DNA of 64,000 bases from Actinomycetospora endophytica. GTDB lineage: Bacteria > Actinomycetota > Actinomycetes > Mycobacteriales > Pseudonocardiaceae. Shown here one piece after another: positions 8,614 to 17,175 of the stretch; the first letter of the stretch is position 1; each line of letters starts with the position of its first letter. The position numbers and the translations under genes are program-made. Location of the stretch: assembly GCF_021026375.1 (NCBI RefSeq), contig NZ_JAJNDB010000001.1, positions 1,240,001 to 1,304,000 on the forward strand, written 5' to 3'. The notes beneath the pieces are model-generated. The model ran no database searches, was not told the DNA's origin, and saw only the letters and a program-made list of their open reading frames with translations.

Positions 8614-9222
8614 TCAGTAGGACGCCAGCGCGGCGAGACGGGTCAGCTGCCGGCGCATCATCACGAGGTCGCCCCAGGCGAGGGCCTGACGGGCCAGGGT
8701 CCCGACGACACCGCGGGTCCCGTCGACGACGACGGTCGCGACGAGCCGCGTCCGCTCGCCGTCCGGGCGCACCGCGTAGGTGATCGCGAACTCGGCCACC
8801 GGTCCGGGCCCCGGGCGGGCGAGCCGGACCGTGAGGTGCTCGCCGACGACGAACGAGTCGATCACGAACAGGACGAGCAGCGGCTGGCCGTCGCGCAGCT
8901 CCTCGGCGCCCGGCGTGAGGGTGCCGGGGCTGCTGCGGGCCCGCGGGAGTCCGCCGCGCGACCGGTCGAGGTTGTCGAGGTGGTCGTAGCTGTAGGGCGC
9001 CACGGTGAGCTGGCAGAGCCATCGCCAGAGGTGGTCGCGCGTGGTGGTGGCGGTGGTGCCGCGGGTCCAGCGCGCGACCGGGGCGGGCACGAGCCCGTCG
9101 GCGGGGGTCGCCCGTGCGCGCTCGACCGAGGAGGTCCCCCAGTGCTCCGGCGCGTCCACCGCCTCAGTCTGCTCGGGCGCCGCGACGCCCGACCCCTCCC
9201 GACGCGGGGGGCCGCGCCTCAC
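8614..9222 (-). CDS. SRPBCC-fold (START/polyketide-cyclase-like) hypothetical protein
   Basis: A 202-residue cytoplasmic protein without signal peptide. A strand-rich middle (LFVIDSFVVGEHLTVRL ... AEFAITYAV) and a late amphipathic helix suggest the helix-grip SRPBCC fold used for hydrophobic ligand binding. The phrase LWRWLCQLTVAPYSYDHLDNLDR is typical of actinobacterial members of this group. Start GTG 9222 overlaps the stop of the TetR gene (GTGA), so the two are translationally coupled and probably functionally linked. No catalytic residues can be named. Confidence 0.65.
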   Translation of the reverse strand: MRRGPPRREGSGVAAPEQTEAVDAPEHWGTSSVERARATPADGLVPAPVARWTRGTTATTTRDHLWRWLCQLTVAPYSYDHLDNLDRSRGGLPRARSSPGTLTPGAEELRDGQPLLVLFVIDSFVVGEHLTVRLARPGPGPVAEFAITYAVRPDGERTRLVATVVVDGTRGVVGTLARQALAWGDLVMMRRQLTRLAALASY

Positions 9223-9938
9223 CCGTGGGCGAGGCCGTCGACCATCAGGCCGACCGTGAAGTCGAACCGGTCGTGCCCCTCGCCCGCGGTGAGCTCGGCG
9301 GCATGACGCGTGGTGTGGGGGAAGGTGGCGGCGGGCAGGGCGGTGAACCGTCGTCGCAGCTCGTCGCGGTCCAGGACCCAGGCGGCGTCGTCGTCGGTCG
9401 AGCGCTGCCGCGCGATCGCGGTCTCCAGGCAGTAGGCGGCGACGTAGAGCAGGAGGGCGTCGACGGCCCAGGCCGCGTCCTGCGGGGCGACGCCGCCGCC
9501 GAGCAGGATCGCCAGCATGCCCTCGCTGACCCGCACGATCTCCAGGTCGGTCGGGACCATCGCGAGCCCGGCGCGGGAGATCCCGGGGTAGCGCAGGTAC
9601 TGGTCACGCAACTGGTCGCAGACCCCGCGGACCTGCTCGCGCCAGGCCGCGGGGTCGGGCTCCGGCAGCACCAGCTCGGCGCACAGCCGGCCGATGAGCA
9701 GCTCGTCGAGGTCGGCCTTGTTGACGACGTGGGCGTAGAGCGAGGCCGGTCCGGTGTCGAGCGCCCCGGCCAGGCGCCGCATCGTCAGCGCCTCGTAGCC
9801 CTCGGCCGCGACGAGGCCCAGCGCGCTGTCGACGACCTGGTCGACGGTGATCGGCGCCGTGCGCCGCGGCCGGGGCGCGGGCTCGCCCTCGGGGTCCGGC
9901 GGCCGGTGGCGCGCCGCGCGTCGCTCTCGCGGGTTCAC
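9219..9938 (-). CDS. TetR-family transcriptional regulator
   Basis: A 239-residue repressor-like protein. After a basic N-terminal tail, a helix-turn-helix covers about residues 30-75 (ALTMRRLAGAL ... ASLYAHVVNKADLDELL), the TetR_N signature. The C-terminal part is the ligand domain, with an actinobacterial TetR_C look. GTG 9938 faces the divergent flavin monooxygenase gene across a gap of about 50 bases that contains two copies of GAAC-3-GTTC. These are the obvious operators, so it should repress the monooxygenase and perhaps itself. It also leads the minus-strand unit with the SRPBCC and amidohydrolase genes. Confidence 0.88.
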   Translation of the reverse strand: MNPRERRAARHRPPDPEGEPAPRPRRTAPITVDQVVDSALGLVAAEGYEALTMRRLAGALDTGPASLYAHVVNKADLDELLIGRLCAELVLPEPDPAAWREQVRGVCDQLRDQYLRYPGISRAGLAMVPTDLEIVRVSEGMLAILLGGGVAPQDAAWAVDALLLYVAAYCLETAIARQRSTDDDAAWVLDRDELRRRFTALPAATFPHTTRHAAELTAGEGHDRFDFTVGLMVDGLAHG

Positions 9939-9952
9939 CCGGCCACCCTAGC

Positions 9953-9988
9953 TTGACTCGAACGTCGTTCGTCTATAGAACGGTGTTC
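9953..9988 (+). promoter_or_regulatory. divergent promoter with two TetR operators
   Basis: A -35 TTGACT at 9953-9958 and a -10 TATAGA at 9974-9979 are seen, 15 bases apart. Two imperfect palindromes of the form GAAC-GnY-GTTC lie at 9960-9970 (GAACGTCGTTC) and 9978-9988 (GAACGGTGTTC). Their centres are 18 bases apart, and they cover the spacer and the start region. The first is extended to a perfect CGAACG-T-CGTTCG. Binding of TetR here would block RNA polymerase. The predicted transcript start falls at about 9986, next to the GTG start codon, so the monooxygenase mRNA may be leaderless. Confidence 0.65.
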
Positions 9989-11509
9989 GTGCATGAGAGC
10001 CATGACGTGACCGTGGTCGGCGCCGGGCCGGTGGGCCTCGTGCTCGCCGCGGAGCTGGCGCTCGCCGGGGCGTCGGTGCAGGTCCTCGAGCGACTCGCCG
10101 AGCCGGCCGGGGCGATGAAGGCGCAGGGGATCAACGTCCCGACGGCCGAGGCCCTCGACCGCCGCGGTCTGCTGCCAGCCGCCGAGGCGATCCAGCGCGA
10201 GGTGCTCGAGCGGATCGGGGTGCCCGCGCCGGGGGCGGATCCGGCGCGGCCGACCGGGCACTTCGCGGGCATGGTCCTCGACGCCGACCTGGTGGACTGG
10301 TCCGATCCCGACCTCGCCGCGCACGCCGTCGTCGCGGGCGCCCGGATGGTGCCGCAGCCCCAGCTGGAGGCGCTGCTGGCCGAGCACGTCGCGCGGCTCG
10401 GCGTTCCGATCCGTCGCCGGGTGGAGGTCACCGCGCTCGAGGCCGGCCCGGACGGCGTGGTCGTCGGCACCACCGCCGGGACGGTGCACACCCGGTGGGT
10501 CGTCGGGTGCGACGGCGGGCACAGCGCCGTGCGCCGGCTCGCGGGCATCGACTTCCCGGGAACCGACCCGGAGATCACCGGCTACCAGGCGGTCGCCGAC
10601 ATCGCGGATGCGGAGAAGCTCGCGGACGGCTGGGTGGTGACGCCCCGGGGCGCCTACCGCTGCGGCCCGCAGCCCGGGCGGGTCGCCGTCATGGAGTTCG
10701 ACGACCCGCCGGCCGACCGCACGGCGCCGATCACCGTCGACGACGTCCAGGCGAGCCTGCGCCGCGTCTCGGGCACCGACGTGACGCTGCGGTCGCTGCG
10801 CGGCGCCGCGACCCGCTGGACCGACAACGCCCGGCAGGCCGCGACCTACCGCTCCGGGCGGATCCTGCTGGCCGGCGACGCCGCGCACGTGCACCCGCCG
10901 TTCGGCGGCCAGGGCCTCAACCTCGGGGTCGGCGACGCCATGAACCTCGGCTGGAAGCTGGCGGCCGTCCTCACCGGCCGGGCGCCCGACGGGCTGCTCG
11001 ACACCTACGACGTCGAACGGCGTCCCGTCGGTGCGTGGGTGCTGGACTGGACGCGGGCCCAGACCGGGGTGATGCGCGGCGACGCCAAGTCGGCCGCCGT
11101 CCGCGGGGTCGTCGCCGACCTGCTGGACACCCGGGACGGCACGACCTACGCGGTCAAGCAGATCGCCGGGGTCACGCAGCGCGTCGACCTGCCCGGCGAC
11201 CACCCGCTGGTCGGCCGGTTCGTGCCGGATCTGTGGCTGGCGGACGGTTCCCGCCTCGCCGACCACGGTCACGACGGCGGGTTCCTGCTGCTCGACCGCT
11301 CGCCCGACGGCGGGTTCGCCCGGCTCGCGGCGGCCTGGGGCGCCTCGGTGGTCGGTGTGGCCGACGAGGCCCCTGACCGGCGGCCGACCGGGGTGCTGGT
11401 GCGCCCGGACGGCGTGGTCGCGTGGGCCACCGACAGCGCCCAACCCATCGGCCTGGAGGACGCGCTGCACCGGTGGGCCGGCGCACCCGAGCACCAGCCG
11501 GTGGGCTGA
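9989..11509 (+). CDS. FAD-dependent aromatic monooxygenase (PheA/TfdB, Rox-like)
   Basis: A 506-residue group A flavoprotein hydroxylase that inserts one oxygen atom into an aromatic substrate using NAD(P)H. The dinucleotide motif GAGPVG is at 11-16. The DG motif (VGCDGGHSAVRR) is near 172, and the GD motif (LLAGDAAHVHPPFGGQGLN) near 295. The C-terminal thioredoxin-like domain of larger phenol hydroxylases is reduced, which fits the PgaE/RIF-monooxygenase branch. In-frame GTG codons stand at 9983, 9989 and 10007. 9989 is chosen because it sits just after the predicted transcript start. Control by the divergent TetR protein suggests induction by its own aromatic substrate or a drug. Its stop is one base from that of the convergent NYN gene. 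Confidence 0.85.
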   Translation: MHESHDVTVVGAGPVGLVLAAELALAGASVQVLERLAEPAGAMKAQGINVPTAEALDRRGLLPAAEAIQREVLERIGVPAPGADPARPTGHFAGMVLDADLVDWSDPDLAAHAVVAGARMVPQPQLEALLAEHVARLGVPIRRRVEVTALEAGPDGVVVGTTAGTVHTRWVVGCDGGHSAVRRLAGIDFPGTDPEITGYQAVADIADAEKLADGWVVTPRGAYRCGPQPGRVAVMEFDDPPADRTAPITVDDVQASLRRVSGTDVTLRSLRGAATRWTDNARQAATYRSGRILLAGDAAHVHPPFGGQGLNLGVGDAMNLGWKLAAVLTGRAPDGLLDTYDVERRPVGAWVLDWTRAQTGVMRGDAKSAAVRGVVADLLDTRDGTTYAVKQIAGVTQRVDLPGDHPLVGRFVPDLWLADGSRLADHGHDGGFLLLDRSPDGGFARLAAAWGASVVGVADEAPDRRPTGVLVRPDGVVAWATDSAQPIGLEDALHRWAGAPEHQPVG

Positions 11510-11510
11510 G

Positions 11511-12221
11511 CTACCGGTCGAGCAGCGAGCGCAGCGACCGGAGCGGTTGCAGCCAGGCACCGCCGGCCGGCAGCGTGTCGAGGCTGACGCGGGGCAGCGG
11601 CTCGCGGAAGACCCCGTCGATCTCCTCGAGGTCGAGGAACCCCACGACCTCGGAGGCCACCGCGAACGCGGCGTACTCCCGGAAGCCGATGACGGTGACG
11701 CGGACGCCCTGCTCGACGAGGTCCTCGAGCGGCTCGCGGAACGCGCGGCCGTCCCCCGAGGCGACCACGACGTGGACCAGCCCGCCCTCGGCGCGGCGCG
11801 CCTGGATGTGGGCGAGCATGTCGTCGTCGACGTCGGAGTCCTCGGTCGACTTGGGCTTGGCGAAGACCGCGAACCCGACGTTGCGCAGCGCCTCGACCCA
11901 GGGGCGCACGATCTCCGTCGACCCCGGCACGACGTTGGTGAACACCGTCGCCTCGGCGAGCCCGTCCGGTCCGGCGAGCCCGAGCAGCCAGCGGCCGACG
12001 GCGTCGAAGCGCGGCCGGAACGCCGAGGTCGGGCGCGCGCCGAGCAGCGACCCGAGACTCATGTCCATGTTCGGCGCGTCCCAGACGAGCAGGGTGCGCC
12101 CCGGTCCCTCGTGCTCGACGACGGGTGTGTGCTCGGTGTCCGACGCACCGCCGGCCAGTCCGTCCGGGGTGCTCACGGGGTGCGCGAGGTCGGCCGGGGA
12201 CGGCAGCGGGGAGGGTGACAC
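11511..12221 (-). CDS. NYN domain (PIN-like) putative ribonuclease
   Basis: A 236-residue protein with an N-terminal disordered stretch of about 40 residues followed by an NYN domain. The acidic residues expected of the metal site are visible: Asp48 in LLVWDAPNMDM, the cluster TEDSDVDDD, and VASGDGRAF. NYN proteins cut RNA. In mycobacteria the equivalent gene lies directly next to trmB, as here (established gene order Rv0207c-Rv0208c). A TAGAGT -10 box ends seven bases before GTG 12221, so the transcript is probably leaderless, although trmB upstream is only about 45 bases away and some read-through is expected. The RNA target is unknown. Confidence 0.78.
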   Translation of the reverse strand: MSPSPLPSPADLAHPVSTPDGLAGGASDTEHTPVVEHEGPGRTLLVWDAPNMDMSLGSLLGARPTSAFRPRFDAVGRWLLGLAGPDGLAEATVFTNVVPGSTEIVRPWVEALRNVGFAVFAKPKSTEDSDVDDDMLAHIQARRAEGGLVHVVVASGDGRAFREPLEDLVEQGVRVTVIGFREYAAFAVASEVVGFLDLEEIDGVFREPLPRVSLDTLPAGGAWLQPLRSLRSLLDR

Positions 12222-12265
12222 GGGGGCGACTCTAACCGCACGGCGATGCCGCGTGCGCCGCGCGA

Positions 12266-13054
12266 TCACGAGCCGGCACCCGACGTCGTGACCCCGTCGG
12301 TGCGCACGAGCAGCAGGTCGCGGCTGGGCCGTCCCTCGACCTCGGCCCGGCTCTCGAACTTGGTCCGCGGCCGCCAGTCCGGCCGGGGCGCGAAGCCGCC
12401 GTGGGGGTTGTCGAGCGACGGCTCGGCGTCGGTGACCTCGAGCATCCACTCGGCGTAGTCGGCGACGTCCGTGGCCAGGTGCAGCGTCGCGCCGGCCCGC
12501 AGCCGGGAGGCCATGAGCGCGACGGTCTCGGGCTGGATCAGGCGCCGCTTGTGGTGGCGGCGCTTCGGCCACGGGTCGGGGTAGAAGACCCGCAGCCCGG
12601 CGAGCGAGTCCGGGGCGATGCGGTCGGTGAGCGCGACGACGGCGTCGCCGCGCAGCAACCGCTGGTTGCGCAGGCCCGCCTCGTCGACGCGCATGAGCAG
12701 CTGTCCGAGGCCGGGCGGGTAGACCTCGACGGCGACGTGGTCGACGTCGGGCTCGGCCGCGGCGAGGGCCGCCGTCGTCTCCCCCATCCCGGAGCCGATC
12801 TCCACGTGGAGGTCGGCGTCGCGGCCGAACCACGCAGCGGGGAGGAGGCGCCCGTCGTCGTCGAGCAGGTCGGCGCGGCGCCCGTCGGGCGCGAGGTCGG
12901 TGAGGTCGGCGCCGAGGCGGTCCCAGGATCGCTCCCAGGCCCGCTGCTGGCCGGCGGTCATCCGCCCGCCGCGGTCGGCGAAGCTGACGATGCCCCGGCG
13001 GGCATGCGTCGCGCGCTCCTCCACCCCGACCGGCGCCGGGTGCTCCTGCCCCAC
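12266..13054 (-). CDS. trmB: tRNA (guanine-N7-)-methyltransferase TrmB
   Basis: A 262-residue SAM-dependent enzyme that makes m7G46 in tRNA. The SAM loop EIGSGMGE is clear. The TrmB signature FYPDPWPKRRHHKRRL covers the catalytic Asp and basic tRNA-binding residues, and TDVADYAEWML matches the conserved C-terminal part. GTG 13054 is favoured over GTG 13093 because GAGGA stands seven bases before it. It is followed by the NYN gene on the same strand, matching the mycobacterial order. Confidence 0.93.
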   Translation of the reverse strand: MGQEHPAPVGVEERATHARRGIVSFADRGGRMTAGQQRAWERSWDRLGADLTDLAPDGRRADLLDDDGRLLPAAWFGRDADLHVEIGSGMGETTAALAAAEPDVDHVAVEVYPPGLGQLLMRVDEAGLRNQRLLRGDAVVALTDRIAPDSLAGLRVFYPDPWPKRRHHKRRLIQPETVALMASRLRAGATLHLATDVADYAEWMLEVTDAEPSLDNPHGGFAPRPDWRPRTKFESRAEVEGRPSRDLLLVRTDGVTTSGAGS

Positions 13055-13136
13055 CCGACGATCCTCACATCCCGATCGTCCGGGCACGGTCACCGGCCGG
13101 TGGTCGCGAGGCGGCTCACACCGGGTACGACGGCGC

Positions 13137-13565
13137 TCAGCCGGACTCGATGACCTTCGTCTGGTTCTGGGCGTCGTGCGGGGGGCGACGCCCGCCGCCG
13201 CGCAGCGACGCGGCCATCCGCTGGACCCGGCTGTTGTTCCGGACGCGCGTGAGCACGAACAGCGTCCCCACGTGGAGGATGCCGAGGAAGAACAGGATCC
13301 CGCCGACCTTCGTCACGACCAGCTGGGCGGTGTTCTGGACGGTGATGGGATCCCACGTCGAGACCAGCGCGAGGAAACCGAGCGCGACGAGGTGGAACCC
13401 GACCCCGAGCAGACGCGTCATCGACAGCGCCACGTCGTTGTCGTCGAAGACGTCGCGGAGGAAGCCCACCCCGGATCGCATGAGGATCTGCCCGACGATC
13501 AACGTCAGGACGAAGCCGATCCCCACGATGAGCAGGTAGGTGCCCGTGTCGGCGCTGCTGGCCAC
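13137..13565 (-). CDS. small integral membrane protein, unknown
   Basis: A 142-residue protein with about three or four membrane segments (YLLIVGIGFVLTLIVG; LLGVGFHLVALGFLAL; VVTKVGGILFFLGILHVGTLFVL) and a basic cytoplasmic tail rich in Arg and Asn. GTG 13565 is chosen because AAAGG precedes it by seven bases. The longer frame upstream is not credible. I do not recognise the family. It is upstream of trmB by about 80 bases on the same strand, and divergent from the dynamin pair. Confidence 0.7.
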   Translation of the reverse strand: MASSADTGTYLLIVGIGFVLTLIVGQILMRSGVGFLRDVFDDNDVALSMTRLLGVGFHLVALGFLALVSTWDPITVQNTAQLVVTKVGGILFFLGILHVGTLFVLTRVRNNSRVQRMAASLRGGGRRPPHDAQNQTKVIESG

Positions 13566-13804
13566 GGTGGTGCCTTTCTGCCGTCGTCGAACCAGGTTCC
13601 ACCTGGTCCGAGGTCCAGCATCCCCGTCCACGCGATCGGGCGAAACCCGGTACGCGCGTGACACCAGCGACGGATGGGACCACGACGGATCCACTCGAAC
13701 GGACCCCGGGCGTCCGGAACGGTCCCTACGCTCGGCGCGAACGGCTCGGGGCGGGGCTCCAGGCGGCACGCTTGTAGCGCGCTCGGGCGGCGAGGGAGGT
13801 GGCG

Positions 13805-15283
13805 GTGGGACGCTGGTCCCAGGACACGGCCCGGGCGTGCCGGGCGGCCGCGCCGGCGGTGGCGCTGCCGACCGCCGACGCGCTGGACGCGGTGGCCGCC
13901 CGCGCCGAGGGAACGCCGGCGCTCGTCGTCACCGGGCCGGTCTCGTCGGGGAAGTCGACGCTGGTCAACGCGCTCGTCGGCCGTCGCGTCGCCCCCACCG
14001 GCGCCGGGGAGTGCACCCGCCTGGTGGCGCGGTACGTGCGCGGGCCGGTCGACCGCCTCGACGTCGTGCTCGCCGACGGCACCCGCCGCCCGCTGCCGCT
14101 GGCCGACGGCGGGCGTGTCCCGGCCGCCGTCAGGGACCGGCTCGGGGTCGACCCGGCCGACGTCGACCACCTGCTCGTCACGCTGACCAGCGACGCGCTG
14201 GACGGGCTCACCGTCGTCGACACCCCGGGCGCGGGGTCGGCGCGCCGCCGCGGCCCGGCGCTGCCCGACGACGCCGAGGCCGCGCTGGTCGTGCTGCCCT
14301 CCTCGGCGCGCGCTGACGAGGTGGACCGGCTCGCCGGGGCCGCCCGCCACGGACCGGCCGGTGTGGTCGCGGTCCTCGGCCGGGCGGACACCGTCGGGTC
14401 CGCCGACGACGCCGCGACGGCGGCGACGACGCTCGGGCACCGCCTCGGAGCCCGGCTCGGCCCGGTGACCCCGGTGGTCGGGCTGCTGGCCGAGACCGCG
14501 ACGACGGGTGCCCTGCGCGCCGAGGACCGGCACGCGCTCGCCGCCCTCACGGGCGCCGACCCGGCGGCGGTGGACGCCGCGCTCGCCGATCCGGAGCTCT
14601 TCGCCCGCGCCGACCTGCCGGTCGGTGTCCCCGCGCGGATGCGTCTGCTGGAGCTGCTGGACCGGCGCGGCATCACGCTCGCGGTGGGCGTGCTGCGGGA
14701 GCGCCCGGAGGCCGGGGTGGGCGACATCGCGGCGGCGCTGCTGGGTGCGTCGGGGCTGGATCGGGTCGTCGAGCGGCTGCGCACCGGGGTCCGCGAGCGG
14801 GCCGACCTGCTCGCCGCGGCCGCCGGAGAGCGACGGGTGGCCGGGCTGCTGGACGCCGAGCGTGCCGCGGTCCGGGCCGACCGGGACGCCGGCCGGCCGA
14901 CGGCGGCGGGCGCCCGGGACCTCGCTCGGCTGGGCGATCTGCTCGAGGACCTGCGCGCCCGGCCGTTGCACCTCGAGCTGGCCCTCGCCGAGGCCGGGGC
15001 GCGTGCCCGGTCCGGCGCGGTCGAGCTGCCGGAGGAGCTGGCGGCCGACCTCGAGGTCCTGGCCGGAGCCGGGGTCGCCGCGCCGGACCGGTCGCGGCTG
15101 GCGGATCTGGCCCGCCGTGTGGGTCTGGCGGACGCCGGCGCCGGGGAGCTGGCGGGGCATGCGGCGCGGCGCGCGGCGGCGTGGCGGTCGTATGCGACCT
15201 GGGGAACCCCGCCGGCCCGGTCCGACGTCGCCGACGCCGTGCATCGCGGCTGGGCTCGGCTCTGGGGGGAGCTCACCGGGTGA
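13805..15283 (+). CDS. dynamin-like GTPase (active member of a pair)
   Basis: A 492-residue dynamin-family protein. The P-loop GPVSSGKS is at 44-51, a switch I threonine region lies around ECTRLVARYV, and the G3 motif DTPGAG is near 139. G4 appears as LGRADTV near 195. The rest is an Ala/Arg/Leu-rich helical stalk with no clear membrane segment. Bacterial dynamins often come as adjacent pairs (IniA/IniC in mycobacteria, DynA/DynB in Streptomyces sporulation septa) and remodel or stabilise membranes. GTG 13805 is preferred to GTG 13799 because GGAGG stands five bases before it. The stop overlaps the start of the next gene (GTGA). Confidence 0.75.
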   Translation: MGRWSQDTARACRAAAPAVALPTADALDAVAARAEGTPALVVTGPVSSGKSTLVNALVGRRVAPTGAGECTRLVARYVRGPVDRLDVVLADGTRRPLPLADGGRVPAAVRDRLGVDPADVDHLLVTLTSDALDGLTVVDTPGAGSARRRGPALPDDAEAALVVLPSSARADEVDRLAGAARHGPAGVVAVLGRADTVGSADDAATAATTLGHRLGARLGPVTPVVGLLAETATTGALRAEDRHALAALTGADPAAVDAALADPELFARADLPVGVPARMRLLELLDRRGITLAVGVLRERPEAGVGDIAAALLGASGLDRVVERLRTGVRERADLLAAAAGERRVAGLLDAERAAVRADRDAGRPTAAGARDLARLGDLLEDLRARPLHLELALAEAGARARSGAVELPEELAADLEVLAGAGVAAPDRSRLADLARRVGLADAGAGELAGHAARRAAAWRSYATWGTPPARSDVADAVHRGWARLWGELTG

Positions 15284-16983
15284 GCGCGGAGGGCGGCACG
15301 GTCCCGGGCGGCGCTCCCGATGTCGCGCCCATCGAGGCGCGCGGTACGACCCCGGCCGAGCTGCCGGCCGCGCTGACGGGGCTGCCGGCCGGGCTGACGG
15401 GGCTGCCGGCCGAGGTCGGTGCGGCGCGGCGGGAGGTCGAGCGGGCGCTGACCGACGCGGGCCTGCCCGTCCCGGTGGTCGATCCCGGGCGTCGGCACCC
15501 GGTGGCCGCGCTCGTCGGCGCTCCCGGGCGGGGACGGCGGGCGCTCACCGCGGCCCTGCTCGACCTGCCCCCCGACGCCGTCGGGCCGGGCGTGACCCGG
15601 CTCGTCGGGACGGCGGCCGGGAACGGGCTCGTCGTCGACGTCCCGCTGCTCGAGGAGCTGGATCTCGCGCTGCCACCGCGGCTCGGACGCGCGTGGGAGA
15701 CGGACGCGTCGGTGCTCGTCGTGGTCGCCGGGGCCGGCGCACCGCTCGACGCGGGTGAGCTGGACGCGCTCGAGACCGTGGCGGGTGAGGTCGAGTCGGC
15801 CGTGTTCGCGCTGGTCGGGACCGAGGCGCACCGGGGCTGGCGCACCGTGCTCGAGGCCGATCGAGAGCTGGTGGCCGAACGGGTCCCGCGATGGGCCGAC
15901 GCGCCGTGGTTCCCGGTGTCGCCGGTGCTGGCCACGACCGCCCGCGGCACGGGGACCGCGGGCGAGCCGCTGCGACGCCAGGCCGGGATCGCCCCGCTGC
16001 AGCGCCACCTGTACGCCCTGCTCGCGCGCCGGCGTCGGATGCTCGACGAGGCCAACGCGCTGCGCGCGGGGGTGACGGCCCTCGCCTCCGTTCCCTCGCC
16101 GGCCGGTGACGACGCGACCGACGAGACCCTGCGGCGCCGCCGGGCCGACCTCGAGACGGCGCGGGCCTCGCTGCGACGTGAGCACCACGTGCGCTGGCGG
16201 GCCGAGCTCGCCGGCGCCCGGGTCGCCGTCGTCGACGATCTCGCCCGTCGCCTGCGGGCCATCGGTGCCGAGCACCGGGAGCGTCTGGACACCGCGACGC
16301 GCACCGATCTGGAGGGTCTCGCGGAGACCGTGGCCGCCGACGTCGCGCGGGAGGCGGAGGCGGTGGTCGCCGACCTGGGCGAGCGGCTGCGGGCCCTCGT
16401 CGTCGACACCCTCGCGGCCCTGCTGGCGCCCGCCGAGCTGGCGGCGCTGCGCATCCCGCCTCCGGAGGCGCGCCCGGATCTGCCGGTGCCGAGCCCGCGG
16501 CGGCCCGACCGGCTCCTGGTCGTGGCCGGGGCCTCCGGCGGGCTGGGCCTGTCGAGGTTGGCCCTGCTGCCGCTGCTCGCGGTACCCGTGGCGCCGGTGG
16601 TCGGCGCGGCGCTGGTCCCGGTCTCGGTGGGGATCGGGCTGGGCGCCGCTGGATGGCTGGCTCGTTCGCGGCGGCGAGCGGCCGACCGCGCGCATGCGCG
16701 GGCGTGGCTCGCGGAGGCCCTGGCCCAGGCACGGGCCGACCTGGAGCGGGTGCTCGTCGAGGCGCTGATCGTGGCCGAACGGGAGATCACTCTCGCGCTC
16801 GACCGCGCGCTGGACCGGCGGGCGCGCGAGGTGGACGCCGCGTTGCGCGGTGTGGGCGACCAGGTCCGGCAAGCGACGGAGGTCCGCGCGCAGGACGCGG
16901 CACGGGCTGCCCGCGCCCGGCAGGCCGCCGCTCGGGGCGAGGCGGTGCTCGCCCGGCTGGCGCTGGCGCGGGATCGGACGTAG
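15280..16983 (+). CDS. dynamin-like partner protein with degenerate P-loop
   Basis: A 567-residue protein translationally coupled to the active dynamin. At 80-87 the nucleotide loop reads GAPGRGRR, so the Lys and Ser/Thr of GKS/T are both Arg. The G3 position reads VDVPLLEE instead of DxPG. It is therefore probably unable to hydrolyse GTP. Residues about 30-45 contain a short tandem repeat (LPAALTG/LPAGLTG). Long Arg/Ala helices follow, and a hydrophobic hairpin at about 420-463 (LLPLLAVPVAPVVGAALVPVSVGIGLG) would serve as a membrane paddle. A second long helical region ends the protein. The pattern suggests a heteromer in which the first protein supplies GTPase activity and this one the membrane insertion. 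Confidence 0.7.
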   Translation: MSAEGGTVPGGAPDVAPIEARGTTPAELPAALTGLPAGLTGLPAEVGAARREVERALTDAGLPVPVVDPGRRHPVAALVGAPGRGRRALTAALLDLPPDAVGPGVTRLVGTAAGNGLVVDVPLLEELDLALPPRLGRAWETDASVLVVVAGAGAPLDAGELDALETVAGEVESAVFALVGTEAHRGWRTVLEADRELVAERVPRWADAPWFPVSPVLATTARGTGTAGEPLRRQAGIAPLQRHLYALLARRRRMLDEANALRAGVTALASVPSPAGDDATDETLRRRRADLETARASLRREHHVRWRAELAGARVAVVDDLARRLRAIGAEHRERLDTATRTDLEGLAETVAADVAREAEAVVADLGERLRALVVDTLAALLAPAELAALRIPPPEARPDLPVPSPRRPDRLLVVAGASGGLGLSRLALLPLLAVPVAPVVGAALVPVSVGIGLGAAGWLARSRRRAADRAHARAWLAEALAQARADLERVLVEALIVAEREITLALDRALDRRAREVDAALRGVGDQVRQATEVRAQDAARAARARQAAARGEAVLARLALARDRT

Positions 16984-17175
16984 CGGCGGTTCCGCGGTGA
17001 TTCGACGAGGGGCACTCGGCGCATCCCGGGCGGCTCACCGACCTGCCACCAGTGCTCCTGATCAAGACGCGAGGCGGCGCGCGGAGACGCGCGCCCCCCA
17101 CATCGATGACGCGACCTCCCACGAGTTCTGCCGAACCGCACCCACGCGGCCGGGCGACCTCCTACCGTCGGCGGC

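Noticed and set aside
13726-16872. Long minus-strand frames opposite the dynamin pair
   Set aside because: Ser/Arg/Ala-rich antisense products without domains. The plus strand has GTPase motifs and coupled starts.
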